A DNA stretch of 64,000 bases from Sinomonas atrocyanea (GCF_001577305.1 NZ_CP014518.1:3348001-3412000); one strand, 5' to 3'. Shown: positions 16,597-24,881, counted from the stretch's first letter. Notes: generated by a model from the letters alone, not told the origin. Numbers and translations: made by a program.

Positions 16597-17202
16597 TCAG
16601 CCCAGGCCGGGCCAGCGGGCCAAGTCGGCGGGGACGTCGATGTCGTCGTCGCTGCCGAGGTCGGCGCACTCGACCGTGTCGATCGCGTCGAGGTGGTCCC
16701 GGAGGTACTCCCGGGCTCCGGTGTCCCCCTGCGCCCGGCGTGCGGCCGCCGCGGCGTGGGAGGGGTCGAGGACCACGGGGTGGCCCGGACGCCCCCGGTA
16801 CGCGGCCCTCGTGATCCGCCCGGGGCGGTGGGCTTGGAGCAGCCGGGAAAGGACCTCAGGCCTGACGCCGGGCTGGTCGACCAGCACGACCGCCACCGGA
16901 AGCCCGGGTTCCAGCTCCAGCGCGCGCTCGACTCCTGCCCGCCAGGCGCGGGACATCCCCTCCTCCCATCCGCTCACCTGCACGGTCACGAGCTCCCCGC
17001 CGCGGTCGGGCTGCTGCACCGACGCCGCGATCTCGGCCGCCCGCGGCCCGAGGACCAGGAGGGGGCGGCCGCCCGCCGCGGCGGCGGCCCGGACGGCCCG
17101 GGCCGCCAGCGTCTCCCCCTCGAGCCGCAGCAGGGCCTTGGGGCCGCGGCCCAGCCGCCTCCCGAGGCCGGCCGCGAGCACGACGACGCAGGGGCTGCTC
17201 AC
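16597..17202 (-). CDS. mocA: MocA-type molybdenum-cofactor nucleotidyltransferase
   Basis: 201 residues of the MobA-like NTP transferase family. The N-terminal nucleotide loop is VVVLAAGLGRRLGRGPKALL, and the later motif VLVDQPGVRPEVL holds the metal-binding aspartate. MocA converts molybdopterin-Mo to the cytosine dinucleotide form; close relatives make the cofactor for XDH-type enzymes. Context supports this: it is the third gene of an operon divergent from xanthine dehydrogenase. The GTG start overlaps the permease stop (GTGA). CTP versus GTP preference cannot be decided by eye. Confidence 0.82.
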   Translation of the reverse strand: MSSPCVVVLAAGLGRRLGRGPKALLRLEGETLAARAVRAAAAAGGRPLLVLGPRAAEIAASVQQPDRGGELVTVQVSGWEEGMSRAWRAGVERALELEPGLPVAVVLVDQPGVRPEVLSRLLQAHRPGRITRAAYRGRPGHPVVLDPSHAAAAARRAQGDTGAREYLRDHLDAIDTVECADLGSDDDIDVPADLARWPGLG

Positions 17203-18806
17203 CGGGGCGCTTGCCGTTCCTGCAGGATCCTGTGCACCCCTCCAGTGTCGGTGATCTCACCGGCCCCGATCATCCGGTGCACGTCGTCGAAGCAGTGCTC
17301 CGGGACCACCGCCACCTCGGTGCCGTCGCAGTCCACGATGGCTCCGTTGCGGAGCTGGTCCCCTTCGCGCAGATGGGTCAGCGCGTCCGCCCGCACGATC
17401 CGCACCGGCGCCGCCGCGAGGACGGACTGGTTGCGGGAGTTGCCCGCCCGCAGTTCGTTGAAGAGGAGGTTGAGGATGATCGCGACGATCGCGGCGGCGC
17501 TGATCCCGGATCCCAGGATCGTCTGGGCCCAGGCCGGGAAGTCCCGGTAGAAGTGGGGCGCGGCCACCGGGATCAGGCCGAAGGCGAACGCGACGGCCAC
17601 CACGACCAGGTTCATCGAGTTCCGGTAGTCCACCTTGGCCAGGGTGCGCACCCCCGAGGAGGCCACGGTGCCGAAGAGCACGATCGAGGCTCCGCCGAGG
17701 ACCGGGGCCGGGATGGCCGCGACCACCTGGCCGATGGCGGGGAACATGCCCAGCACGGCCATGATGATCCCGGCCGCGGCGACCACGAAGCGGCTGCGGA
17801 TGCCGGTCACGGCGACGAGGCCCACGTTGGCCGCGAAGGCCGTCTGCGTGAACGAGTTCAGCAGCGGGGCGCAGGCGGAGGAGAACATGTCCGCGCGCAG
17901 GCCGTTGGCGACGCGGCGGGCGTCGACCTTCGCGCCGACGATCTCGCCGACGGCGAGGATGTCCGCCGTCGTCTCGGTCATGGTCACGAGGACCACGATG
18001 AGCATCGAGATGATGGAGGCCACCTCGAAGGTCGGCGGCCCGAAGGCCAGGGGGGTGGGGAAGGTGATCGGGGCGTCGCGGCCCACGCCCGAGAAGTCCA
18101 CCATGCCCAGCGCGGCGGCCACGCCGGTGCCGAGGATGAAGGACAGCAGGATCGACAGGCGCGAGATCATCCCGACGCCCACCTTGGACAGCAGGAGCAC
18201 GATGAGCAGCGTGGTGCCTGCGAGGGCGAGGCTGCGCAGGTCGGCGGCCCCGTCGGTGCCGTGCCCGGCGGCCCAGGAGATCGCCACGGGGAGCAGCGAG
18301 ATCCCGATGACGGTGATGACGGTGCCGGTGACGACCGGCGGGAAGAAGCGGATGATGCGCGAGAACGCACCCGCCGTCAGGAAGCCCACCGCCGAGGAGA
18401 CGATGACCGCCCCGAAGATGGCGGTGAGATCGTGGCCCCCGGCCAGGATCGCGAGCATGGGCGCGACTCCGGCGAAGGAGACGCCCTGGACGAGCGGCAG
18501 GCGCGAGCCGATGAACGGGGCGCCGACGCTCTGCACGATGGTCGCGATGCCGCCCATGAGCAGGCAGGAGCTGATGAGCAGGGCGGTCTTCTCCCCGGAG
18601 AGCCCGGCGGCCTGGCCGATGATGAGCGGGACGGCGACGATCGCGCCGTACATGGTGAGGACGTGCTGGAAGCCGTAGGCGCCGGTGCGCCCCAGCGGGA
18701 GCCTCTCGTCCTCGGGGCCCGGGGCGTGGCCCGTGCGTGCTGCACGTCCCCAGCGGCCGGCCCGGGCCTGGGCCTTGGTACCAGTGTCTGTTGTGGTCGG
18801 TGACAT
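17199..18806 (-). CDS. NCS2 nucleobase:cation symporter (uracil-xanthine permease family)
   Basis: 535 residues with about 14 hydrophobic segments. Family marks are FQHVLTMYGAIVAVPLIIG at the first helix, the region SFAGVAPML, TMTETTADILAVGEIVG (the NCS2 glutamate motif), and NSFTQTAFAANVGLVAVTGIRSR. It is longer than typical NCS2 carriers (about 430-470) owing to an N-tail of 45 residues and a hydrophilic C-terminal domain of about 70 residues (VDCDGTEVAVVPEHCFDDVHRM) of unknown role. It lies between guanine deaminase and mocA, so xanthine, guanine or urate is the likely substrate. AGGAGG lies 9 nt before the ATG. Confidence 0.87.
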   Translation of the reverse strand: MSPTTTDTGTKAQARAGRWGRAARTGHAPGPEDERLPLGRTGAYGFQHVLTMYGAIVAVPLIIGQAAGLSGEKTALLISSCLLMGGIATIVQSVGAPFIGSRLPLVQGVSFAGVAPMLAILAGGHDLTAIFGAVIVSSAVGFLTAGAFSRIIRFFPPVVTGTVITVIGISLLPVAISWAAGHGTDGAADLRSLALAGTTLLIVLLLSKVGVGMISRLSILLSFILGTGVAAALGMVDFSGVGRDAPITFPTPLAFGPPTFEVASIISMLIVVLVTMTETTADILAVGEIVGAKVDARRVANGLRADMFSSACAPLLNSFTQTAFAANVGLVAVTGIRSRFVVAAAGIIMAVLGMFPAIGQVVAAIPAPVLGGASIVLFGTVASSGVRTLAKVDYRNSMNLVVVAVAFAFGLIPVAAPHFYRDFPAWAQTILGSGISAAAIVAIILNLLFNELRAGNSRNQSVLAAAPVRIVRADALTHLREGDQLRNGAIVDCDGTEVAVVPEHCFDDVHRMIGAGEITDTGGVHRILQERQAPR

Positions 18807-18978
18807 GGAAGGAGCCTCCTTCAGTGCGCGGGCGGTGCCCGGCGCGCAAGGTTGGGCGATCCTCTGTTGTTCCCGGCCGGCCCCGCGGGGCGCTCGTCGG
18901 GAAGTGTCCAGATCTTGGTGGGTTCCGGCAGCCGCCGTCCGCGGTGGGCGGCGGCCCGGGTGATGCGGGGAAGGGGAA

Positions 18979-19476
18979 TCAGTACTCGGTGCGGCTGGTG
19001 TTGGCAGCCCAGGCTTCGAACGGTGCGGTCCGGCGCTCCACGGCGATGTGGCGCACCGGCAGGGCCCGGTCCCGCTCCTCGGGGCTGCGGGCGAAGAACT
19101 CGTAGAACTCCGCATCGTCGAACCCGCCGGCTGCCGCGTCGTGGCGGTCCGCGGCGAAGTAGACCGCGTCGAGCCGCGCCCACAGCGACGCGGACAGGCA
19201 CAGCGGGCACGGCTCGCAGCTGGTGTAGAGCACCGACCCGGTGAGGTCGAAGGTGCCCAGCGCGCTGCATGCGGTGCGGATCGCCATGACCTCGGCGTGC
19301 GCCGTCGGGTCGTTGTCCGCGGTCACGCGGTTGACGGCGAAGAATTCGCGCCCGTCCGGCGTGACGACGACGGCGCCGAACGGCCCTCCGTCGGCGGCCG
19401 CGTTCCGGGCAGCGAGGTCGATGGCGCGCTCGAGGAAGTCCTGCGTGCGGAGGGTGCCTTGGGGAGTGGTCGACAT
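18979..19476 (-). CDS. guaD: Guanine deaminase (nucleoside deaminase family)
   Basis: 165 residues of the zinc cytidine/deoxycytidylate deaminase fold. The zinc site is H60-A-E62 (TAHAEVMAIRTAC) with C90 and C93 (SCEPCPLCLSA), the pattern of the Bacillus-type GuaD, which converts guanine to xanthine. The C-terminal half (AAGGFDDAEFYEFF) also matches GuaD. ATG 19476 was chosen (AGGA 10-13 nt upstream); GTG 19485 in frame is the alternative. It is first in the operon guaD-permease-mocA. Its transcript starts with a structured leader that is nearly duplicated upstream of xdhC. 172 nt separate it from the permease with no clear terminator. Confidence 0.88.
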   Translation of the reverse strand: MSTTPQGTLRTQDFLERAIDLAARNAAADGGPFGAVVVTPDGREFFAVNRVTADNDPTAHAEVMAIRTACSALGTFDLTGSVLYTSCEPCPLCLSASLWARLDAVYFAADRHDAAAGGFDDAEFYEFFARSPEERDRALPVRHIAVERRTAPFEAWAANTSRTEY

Positions 19477-19531
19477 GATGCTCACGTCCTATGCGTCATG
19501 GGAGGACCCAAGGGAACGGTTCATGTCCATC

Positions 19532-19600
19532 GGCGGGTCCACCCGGCTGTCAGATCATGCCCGGTAGATAGCCCCTGCAACCGGGGCCCGCCATTGGCTG
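19532..19600 (-). ncRNA. Structured leader element A upstream of guaD (riboswitch candidate)
   Basis: The element begins 5 nt after the guaD -10 box, so it forms the very 5' end of the mRNA. It reads CAGCCAATGGCGGGCCC, a hairpin GCCCC-N7-GGGGC, then TATCTACCGGGC, and closes with GGACCCGCC, which can pair with GGCGGGCC to give a multi-branch stem. The 3' strand GGACCC can instead pair with GGGTCC at 19504-19509, a possible switch. Its copy at 19722-19791 precedes xdhC. UCUACC recalls the J2/3 strand of purine aptamers, but the L2/L3 kissing loops are not evident. DNA-operator function is the alternative. Confidence 0.5.
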
Positions 19601-19605
19601 AGACC

Positions 19606-19634
19606 ACCGTAGGGCAGCGGACCGTGAGGCGCAA
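19606..19634 (-). promoter_or_regulatory. Promoter of the guaD operon
   Basis: TTGCGC (19629-19634), exactly 17 nt, TACGGT (19606-19611) on the minus strand. The same TACGGT box, with a TTGCAG -35, serves the divergent xdhC operon. Confidence 0.65.
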
Positions 19635-19685
19635 CACATCTTCGGAAATACTTTTCCATTTTGCCCTGGGCTCGCCCGGAAGCCG

Positions 19686-19715
19686 TTGCAGTCGGCGCAG
19701 CCTTTCCGCTACGGT
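19686..19715 (+). promoter_or_regulatory. Promoter of the xdh operon
   Basis: TTGCAG (19686-19691), 18 nt, TACGGT (19710-19715). Transcription would begin at about 19722, the first base of leader element B. About 50 bp of A+T-richer DNA (19635-19685) separates the two divergent promoters. Confidence 0.65.
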
Positions 19716-19721
19716 GTGACC

Positions 19722-19791
19722 CAGCCCATGGCGGGTCCTGACTGGACTATCTACCGGGCGAGCAACCACGCCACCGTGCTGGACTGCCGCC
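19722..19791 (+). ncRNA. Structured leader element B upstream of xdhC (riboswitch candidate)
   Basis: It starts CAGCCCATGGCGGGTCC, then a small hairpin GTCC-N5-GGAC, TATCTACCGGGC as in element A, and ends GGACTGCCGCC, which can pair with GGCGGGTCC. CCGCC at its end has an alternative partner GGCGG near 19840-19844. A further hairpin CCGGTAC/GTACCGG (about 19801-19825) follows before the ribosome binding site. Conservation with element A covers the transcription start, stem-forming segments and the single-stranded TATCTACC, while loop sequences differ, which is what an RNA under structural selection shows. Confidence 0.5.
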
Positions 19792-19871
19792 AGAGAGCTC
19801 CCGGTACCTCCTTCCGACGTACCGGTGCTCCGCCCCCGCGGCGGCCCAGAGCCACCGAGGAGTTGACCGCC

Positions 19872-19916
19872 GTGACCTTCCCTTCAGCATGCCCCTGCCC
19901 CGCCCGGCGGCGGTGA
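19872..19916 (+). CDS. Possible 14-residue leader peptide (uORF) before xdhC
   Basis: GTG at 19872 follows GAGGAG (19857-19862) with 9-nt spacing, the only good ribosome binding site in the region. It encodes MTFPSACPCPARRR and stops with TGA at 19914-19916. That TGA overlaps a GTG at 19913 in the xdhC frame (GTGA), allowing translational coupling. It could simply be a chance frame. Confidence 0.35.
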   Translation: MTFPSACPCPARRR

Positions 19917-21094
19917 CCGTGCTCGAGCGCCTCCAGGACTTCGCCCCGGCCATGGCCGACCCCCAGGAGTGGGCGATCGCCACCGTCGTCGCCGTCTCGG
20001 ACTCGGTCCCGCGGCCGCCCGGGACCTCCATGGCCGTCCGACGCGACGGGCTCGCCGTCGGCTCCGTGTCCGGAGGCTGCGTCGAAGCCGCCGTGGTGGA
20101 CGCCTGCCTGACGGTCCTGGAGACCGGCACCGCCGACGTCGTCGAGTTCGGCTACGGCGACGACGACGGCCTCGGCGTCGGCCTGACCTGCGGGGGCAGC
20201 CTCCAGGTCCTGGTCCAGCCGATGACGGACCTCCGCGGAGCGCTCCCGTCCCTGGTCGCCGCCGTGGAGACCCTCCCCATCCGGGCAGCCGCGCTCCTCC
20301 GCGCCCTCCCGGGAGCGGCCGTCGGCCTGCCGGCGCCCGTGCTCCTGGACCCCGCCGACCCGCTGCCGGCAGCCGTGACGGACATGCTGCCGGAACGGTC
20401 TGTGCAGGAGCTGCGGTCGGCGCTGAAGGCCGGAGGCACCCGGATCGTGCCCGTGCACGGCGGGGAGGAGGGCGGGTGCCCCGTCCTCGGGCGCCTGCTC
20501 GTCGAGTCGCACCGCCCGCCGCCCCGGCTGATCGTCTACGGCGCCAACGACTGCGCTGCGGCGCTGGCCGCGGCCGCCCGGCCCCTCGGCTGGCAGGTCA
20601 CGGTCTGCGATGCCCGGCCGCTGTTCTCCACTGCCGCCCGCCATCCCGGCGCCCACGAGGTGGTGACCGAGACGCCGGCCGTGCACCTGCAGGCCGAGCA
20701 CGCGGCGGGGCGCCTCGACGCGCGCACGGCCGTCGCCGTCCTCGGCCACGACCCCCGGTTCGACCTCGCCGTCCTGGACCTGGCCCTGCGGATGGACCTG
20801 GCCTACGTGGGAGCCATGGGATCCCGCACCACGCACGGGCGCCGGGCGGAGGACCTGCTCCGCGGTGGCCTCCCCGAGGCCCTGCTGCGCCGGCTCCACT
20901 CCCCCATCGGCCTGGACATCGGCGCGCTGACCCCCGAGGAGGTCGCCGTGGCGATCCTCGCGGAGGTCATTGCCGCCCGGCGCGGAGGGGACGGCGCGGT
21001 GCGGCCCCTGCGGGACACCGCCGGGCCCGTCCATGCGTCCCGCGGCATGGAGACAGCTCCCGATTCCTGGAAGGTGCAGACGAGATGGACATGA
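19889..21094 (+). CDS. xdhC: XdhC/CoxI family protein
   Basis: 401 residues. The CoxI-like N-terminal domain (WAIATVVAVSDSVPRPPGTSMAVR, GSVSGGCVEAAVV) is followed by a linker and the XdhC Rossmann domain (IVYGANDCAAALAAAARPLGWQVTVCDAR; VAVLGHDPRFDLAVLDLAL; VGAMGSRTTH). XdhC-type proteins bind and sulfurate the Mo cofactor and insert it into xanthine dehydrogenase. The usual N-terminal length is matched better if translation starts at GTG 19913 (MTVLERLQDF), which overlaps the stop of a short upstream frame with a good ribosome binding site; ATG 19889 has none. It overlaps the next gene by 10 nt. Confidence 0.88.
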   Translation: MPLPRPAAVTVLERLQDFAPAMADPQEWAIATVVAVSDSVPRPPGTSMAVRRDGLAVGSVSGGCVEAAVVDACLTVLETGTADVVEFGYGDDDGLGVGLTCGGSLQVLVQPMTDLRGALPSLVAAVETLPIRAAALLRALPGAAVGLPAPVLLDPADPLPAAVTDMLPERSVQELRSALKAGGTRIVPVHGGEEGGCPVLGRLLVESHRPPPRLIVYGANDCAAALAAAARPLGWQVTVCDARPLFSTAARHPGAHEVVTETPAVHLQAEHAAGRLDARTAVAVLGHDPRFDLAVLDLALRMDLAYVGAMGSRTTHGRRAEDLLRGGLPEALLRRLHSPIGLDIGALTPEEVAVAILAEVIAARRGGDGAVRPLRDTAGPVHASRGMETAPDSWKVQTRWT

Positions 21095-22053
21095 CCAGCG
21101 TCGAGGAAGTGCTGATGAGCGCAGATCCCGACCAGTGGCTGCCCGGCGACTCGTGGCTCGCCGGCGGGACGGTGCTGCTCTCCTACGGGACCGACATCAC
21201 CCGCGGCCGCCCGCGGCGGCTCCTGGACCTCACCGGGGCGGGATGGCAGCCGGTGCTCTGGCACGCCGACGGGAATCCCGAGGACGCCGGGCACCAGGAC
21301 GCCGGGCAGGACGCCCCGCCGGTCCCCGCGCTCGAGCTGGCGGCGACCTGCCGGGTCGCCGAGGTGTACGCGCTGCCCGAGGCCGCAGACCTGCCGCTGC
21401 CCCGGGACCTGCTGCCCGGGCTCGACCTCTTCCGGCCCTGCTGCGACTCCTTCGTCGCCTCCTACAAGATCTGGAACGTCTCGACGGTCGGCGGCAACGT
21501 GGCGACGGCTCTGCCGGCCGGGCCCATGACCTCGCTGCTGGCCGGCCTCGATGCGGTCGCCGTCCTGCTCGGCCCCGCGGGTGCGCGCCGCGAGCTGCCG
21601 GTCGCCGACCTCGTCCTCGGAGAGACCCGCACGGCGCTGCGCGACGGCGAGCTCATCCGCTGCTTCCGCATCCCGCTGGCCGCCCTGCGCCAGCCCTCGG
21701 CCTTCCGGCGGATCTCGCTGACCGATCGGGGACGGTCCGCGGCCCTGCTCATCGGCCGGCGCACCGGCCCCGGCCGCGTCCGCATCGTCGTGACCGCCTC
21801 CACGCGCCGCCCCCTCGTGGTCGACCTCGGAGGGGCGGAGCAGCCGCCGGCCACCGGCGAGGGGTGGCGTTCGGCCATCGACGCGGCGGTGGCGGACGAG
21901 GGCTGGCACGACGACGTCCACGGCACCCCCGACTGGCGGCGCGCCATGACCCACCGGCTCGGCGAGGAGATCCTTGCGGAGCTGCTGCCCGGCGCGCCCG
22001 CGGCCGCGCGGCGCACCACCGGCGACATCACCATGGAAGGGACCGCCCGATGA
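21085..22053 (+). CDS. xdhB: Xanthine dehydrogenase FAD-binding subunit
   Basis: 322 residues of the molybdopterin-dehydrogenase FAD-binding family. WLAGGTVLLSYGTD and VSTVGGNVATALPAGPMTSLLAGLDA are the FAD-contacting loops, and a CO-dehydrogenase flavoprotein C-terminal domain follows from about residue 190. It passes electrons from the Fe-S clusters to NAD+ or another acceptor. The start may be ATG 21085 or ATG 21091, the latter in an ATGA overlap with xdhC. A stretch of about 20 residues rich in Asp/Gly/Ala (about 65-85, NPEDAGHQDAGQDA) with a short DNA repeat looks like an insert. It overlaps the downstream gene by ATGA. The subunit letter follows one convention and differs between organisms. 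Confidence 0.85.
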   Translation: MDMTSVEEVLMSADPDQWLPGDSWLAGGTVLLSYGTDITRGRPRRLLDLTGAGWQPVLWHADGNPEDAGHQDAGQDAPPVPALELAATCRVAEVYALPEAADLPLPRDLLPGLDLFRPCCDSFVASYKIWNVSTVGGNVATALPAGPMTSLLAGLDAVAVLLGPAGARRELPVADLVLGETRTALRDGELIRCFRIPLAALRQPSAFRRISLTDRGRSAALLIGRRTGPGRVRIVVTASTRRPLVVDLGGAEQPPATGEGWRSAIDAAVADEGWHDDVHGTPDWRRAMTHRLGEEILAELLPGAPAAARRTTGDITMEGTAR

Positions 22054-24881
22054 CGACCGTACCCAGCGCGGCCGGCGAGACGCCGTCCCCGTCGCCCCGG
22101 GAGGGCGAGGCCCTCGTCGACGGGCGCCCCGTTCCCGTCCGGCCGGAACCGGGGCAGTGCCTGCGCACGTGGCTCCGCGACAACGGCGCCCTCGGGGTGA
22201 AGAAGGGCTGCGACGCCGGGGACTGCGGCGCCTGTACCGTCCACGTGGATGGCGCCCCCGTCCACAGCTGCATCTACCCCGCCCACCGGGCATCCGGGCG
22301 GACCGTGACGACCGTCCAGGGCCTCGGGACCCCCGAGCACCTGCACCCGACGCAGGAGGCCTTCCTGCGGGCCGGCGGATTCCAGTGCGGCTTCTGCACG
22401 GCCGGCATGATCATGACCGCCTGCACCTTCACCGACCGGGAGCTGGCGGACCTGCCCCGCAGCCTCAAGGGCAACCTCTGCCGGTGCACCGGCTACCGCT
22501 CCATCGAGGACGCCGTCCGCGGCCGCGTGAACGTGGACGAGGGCTTCGGCGGCGTCGGCTCGAGCACCGGGGCTCCCCAGGGCCCCGGGGTGGTCACGGG
22601 CACGGCGCGCTACACGATGGACATCGACCCGGCGGACCTGCCGGGCGCGCTGCTGCACGCCGCCGTGGTGCGCTCCCCGCATGCCCACGCGCGGGTGCTG
22701 GGCATCGACTCCTCCCGCGCGCTCCGCGAGCCCGGCGTCGTCGCCGTCCTCACCCACGAGGACGCCCCCGCCGTCCGGTTCTCCTCCGCGCAGCACGAGC
22801 TGTACACCGACGACCCCGACGACACCCGGATCCTCGACGACGTGGTGCGCCACGTGGGCCAGCGCGTGGCCCTCGTCGTGGCCGAGACGCCACGGGCCGC
22901 CGACCGGGCCGCACGGCTCGTGGAGGTCCGCTACGAGGTGCTCCCGGCGGTCCTGGATCCCGAGCAGGCGGATGCCCCGGGCGCTCCCGCCCTCCACGCC
23001 GGGCGCGAGCCCGAGGAGTCCCGCATCGCCGATCCCGGGCGGAACATCCTCGCCGAGGCCCACGGGGAGATCGGAAACCTGGAGGACGGGCTCGCGGCCG
23101 CGGCGGTGACCCATGAGGGCACCTACCGCACCCACCGGCTCTCCCACGTGGCCCTCGAGACCCACGGCTCCATCGCATGGACCGACGGCGAGGGCCGGCT
23201 CGTGGTGCGCTCCAGCACCCAGGTCCCCTTCCTCGTCCGCCGCACGCTGGCCCGCATCCTCGGCCTGCCCCAGGAGCGGGTCCGGGTCTTCTGCGAGCGC
23301 GTGGGCGGCGGCTTCGGCGGCAAGCAGGAAGTGCTCACCGAGGACCTGGCCGCGCTGGCCACGCTGGCCACCGGCCGCCCGGTCAAGCTGGAGCTCTCCC
23401 GCAGCGAGGTGTTCTCCGCCACCACCGTGCGCCACCCCTTCCGGATCCGCGTGCGGGCCGGCGCCGACGCCGAGGGACGCCTCACCGCGCTGGGCGTGGA
23501 CGTCCGCGTGGACACGGGCGCCTACGGCAACCACGGGCCGGGGGTGATGTTCCACGGGTGCGGGGAGTCGCTGTCGGTCTACCGCGCCCCGAACAAGAAG
23601 GTCGACGCCTGTGTGGTCTACACCAACAACGTCCCCTCCGGCGCGTTCCGCGGGTACGGGCTGAGCCAGATGATCTTCGCCGTCGAGTCCGCCATGTCCG
23701 AGCTCGCCGCCCAGCTGCACCTGGACCCGCTCGAGTTCCGCCGCCGCAACGTCGTCGGCGTCGAAGACCCCATGATCTCCATGCACGAGCAACCCGAGGA
23801 GGACGTCCACTTCGGCAGCTACGGGCTGGACCAGTGCATCGACCTGGTGCGCGATGCACTGGCGCGCGGCCGCGACCGCGAGGCAGCCGCGGAGACCGCC
23901 GGGCACGCCGACCCGCTCGGGCCGGAGTGGAAGGTCGGCGAAGGCACGGCGATCGCCATGATCGACACCGTGCCGCCGCGCGGCCACCATGCGCACGCCC
24001 GGGTCCGCCTCCTGCCGGGCGGACGGTACGAGGCCCGCGTGGGCACGGCGGAGTTCGGCAACGGCACCTCCACGGTGCACGCGCAGCTCGTGGCCACCGC
24101 CCTGGGGACCACGACGGACCGTGTGGTCCTGCGCCAGTCCGACTCCGACCTCCTCGAGCACGACACGGGGGCGTTCGGGTCCACGGGCACCGTGGTGGCC
24201 GGCCAGGCCACCGATGCCGCCGCGCGGGAGCTGGCCGACACGCTCCGCGCGGCCGCCGCCGCACGCACCGGCAGCGACGCGGCCCAGTGCGAGATCGCGG
24301 GTCCGGTGGTGCGCACCCCGCACGGGGGCGTGGAGCTCGATGCGCTGCTCGGCGACGTCGCCGAGGGCAGCGACGAGGAGCGCTACGTCGGGCGGGGCCA
24401 CTGGGGCGGAACCCCGCGGTCGGTGTCCTTCAACGTCCACGGCTTCCGCGTGGCGGTGAACACCGGCACGGGCGAGCTGCGCATCCTGCAGTCGGTCCAG
24501 GCCGCTGATGCCGGGAAGGTCATGAACCCGCACCAGTGCCGCGGCCAGGTCGAGGGCGGCATCGCCCAGGCCATCGGCGCGGTGCTGCACGAGCAGATCC
24601 GGATCGATGCCACCGGCCGGGTCACCACCGACATCCTGCGCCAGTACCACGTGCCGGCCTTCGCCGACATCCCCCGCAGCGAGGTGTACTTCGCCGACAC
24701 GGAGGACTCCCTTGGACCCCGGGGGGCGAAGTCCATGAGCGAGTCCCCCTTCAACCCGGTGGCCCCGGCGATGGCCAACGCCATCCGGGACGCCATCGGC
24801 ATCCGCTTCACCGCCACGCCGATCGCCCGCGACACCCTCCACGCCGCGCTGTGCGCCCGCGATGAGGACCCGGCCCCGTGA
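22050..24881 (+). CDS. xdhA: Xanthine dehydrogenase, fused [2Fe-2S] and molybdopterin subunit
   Basis: 943 residues. The N-terminal ferredoxin-type cluster uses C54, C59, C62, C74 and the second cluster C113, C116, C144, C146 (FQCGFC...NLCRCTGYR). From about residue 165 follows the Mo-binding part: GVVTGTARYTMDIDPADLPG, GGGFGGKQE, GAFRGYGLSQ, GSTGTV and the C-terminal GAKSMSESP region that holds the active-site glutamate. The enzyme hydroxylates hypoxanthine/xanthine to urate. Fe-S fused directly to the Mo subunit, with FAD separate, differs from the common XdhA(FeS-FAD)/XdhB(Mo) split. A related hydroxylase cannot be excluded, but the guaD/permease/XdhC context favours xanthine. Confidence 0.88.
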   Translation: MTTVPSAAGETPSPSPREGEALVDGRPVPVRPEPGQCLRTWLRDNGALGVKKGCDAGDCGACTVHVDGAPVHSCIYPAHRASGRTVTTVQGLGTPEHLHPTQEAFLRAGGFQCGFCTAGMIMTACTFTDRELADLPRSLKGNLCRCTGYRSIEDAVRGRVNVDEGFGGVGSSTGAPQGPGVVTGTARYTMDIDPADLPGALLHAAVVRSPHAHARVLGIDSSRALREPGVVAVLTHEDAPAVRFSSAQHELYTDDPDDTRILDDVVRHVGQRVALVVAETPRAADRAARLVEVRYEVLPAVLDPEQADAPGAPALHAGREPEESRIADPGRNILAEAHGEIGNLEDGLAAAAVTHEGTYRTHRLSHVALETHGSIAWTDGEGRLVVRSSTQVPFLVRRTLARILGLPQERVRVFCERVGGGFGGKQEVLTEDLAALATLATGRPVKLELSRSEVFSATTVRHPFRIRVRAGADAEGRLTALGVDVRVDTGAYGNHGPGVMFHGCGESLSVYRAPNKKVDACVVYTNNVPSGAFRGYGLSQMIFAVESAMSELAAQLHLDPLEFRRRNVVGVEDPMISMHEQPEEDVHFGSYGLDQCIDLVRDALARGRDREAAAETAGHADPLGPEWKVGEGTAIAMIDTVPPRGHHAHARVRLLPGGRYEARVGTAEFGNGTSTVHAQLVATALGTTTDRVVLRQSDSDLLEHDTGAFGSTGTVVAGQATDAAARELADTLRAAAAARTGSDAAQCEIAGPVVRTPHGGVELDALLGDVAEGSDEERYVGRGHWGGTPRSVSFNVHGFRVAVNTGTGELRILQSVQAADAGKVMNPHQCRGQVEGGIAQAIGAVLHEQIRIDATGRVTTDILRQYHVPAFADIPRSEVYFADTEDSLGPRGAKSMSESPFNPVAPAMANAIRDAIGIRFTATPIARDTLHAALCARDEDPAP

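Noticed and set aside
19532..19791. Canonical guanine (purine) riboswitch
   Set aside because: UCUACC fits the J2/3 strand, but the conserved kissing loops and the J1/2 sequence are not present, so only an unclassified leader is claimed.
21462..24842. A very long open frame (over 1100 codons) on the minus strand opposite the xdh genes, and similar long antisense frames at 11263-14250, 4728-6416, 17211-18803 and 30728-32359
   Set aside because: They are mirror frames of real genes in high-G+C DNA: composition is skewed to Arg/Gly/His/Ala, there are no domains, and the opposite strand carries clear enzyme motifs.
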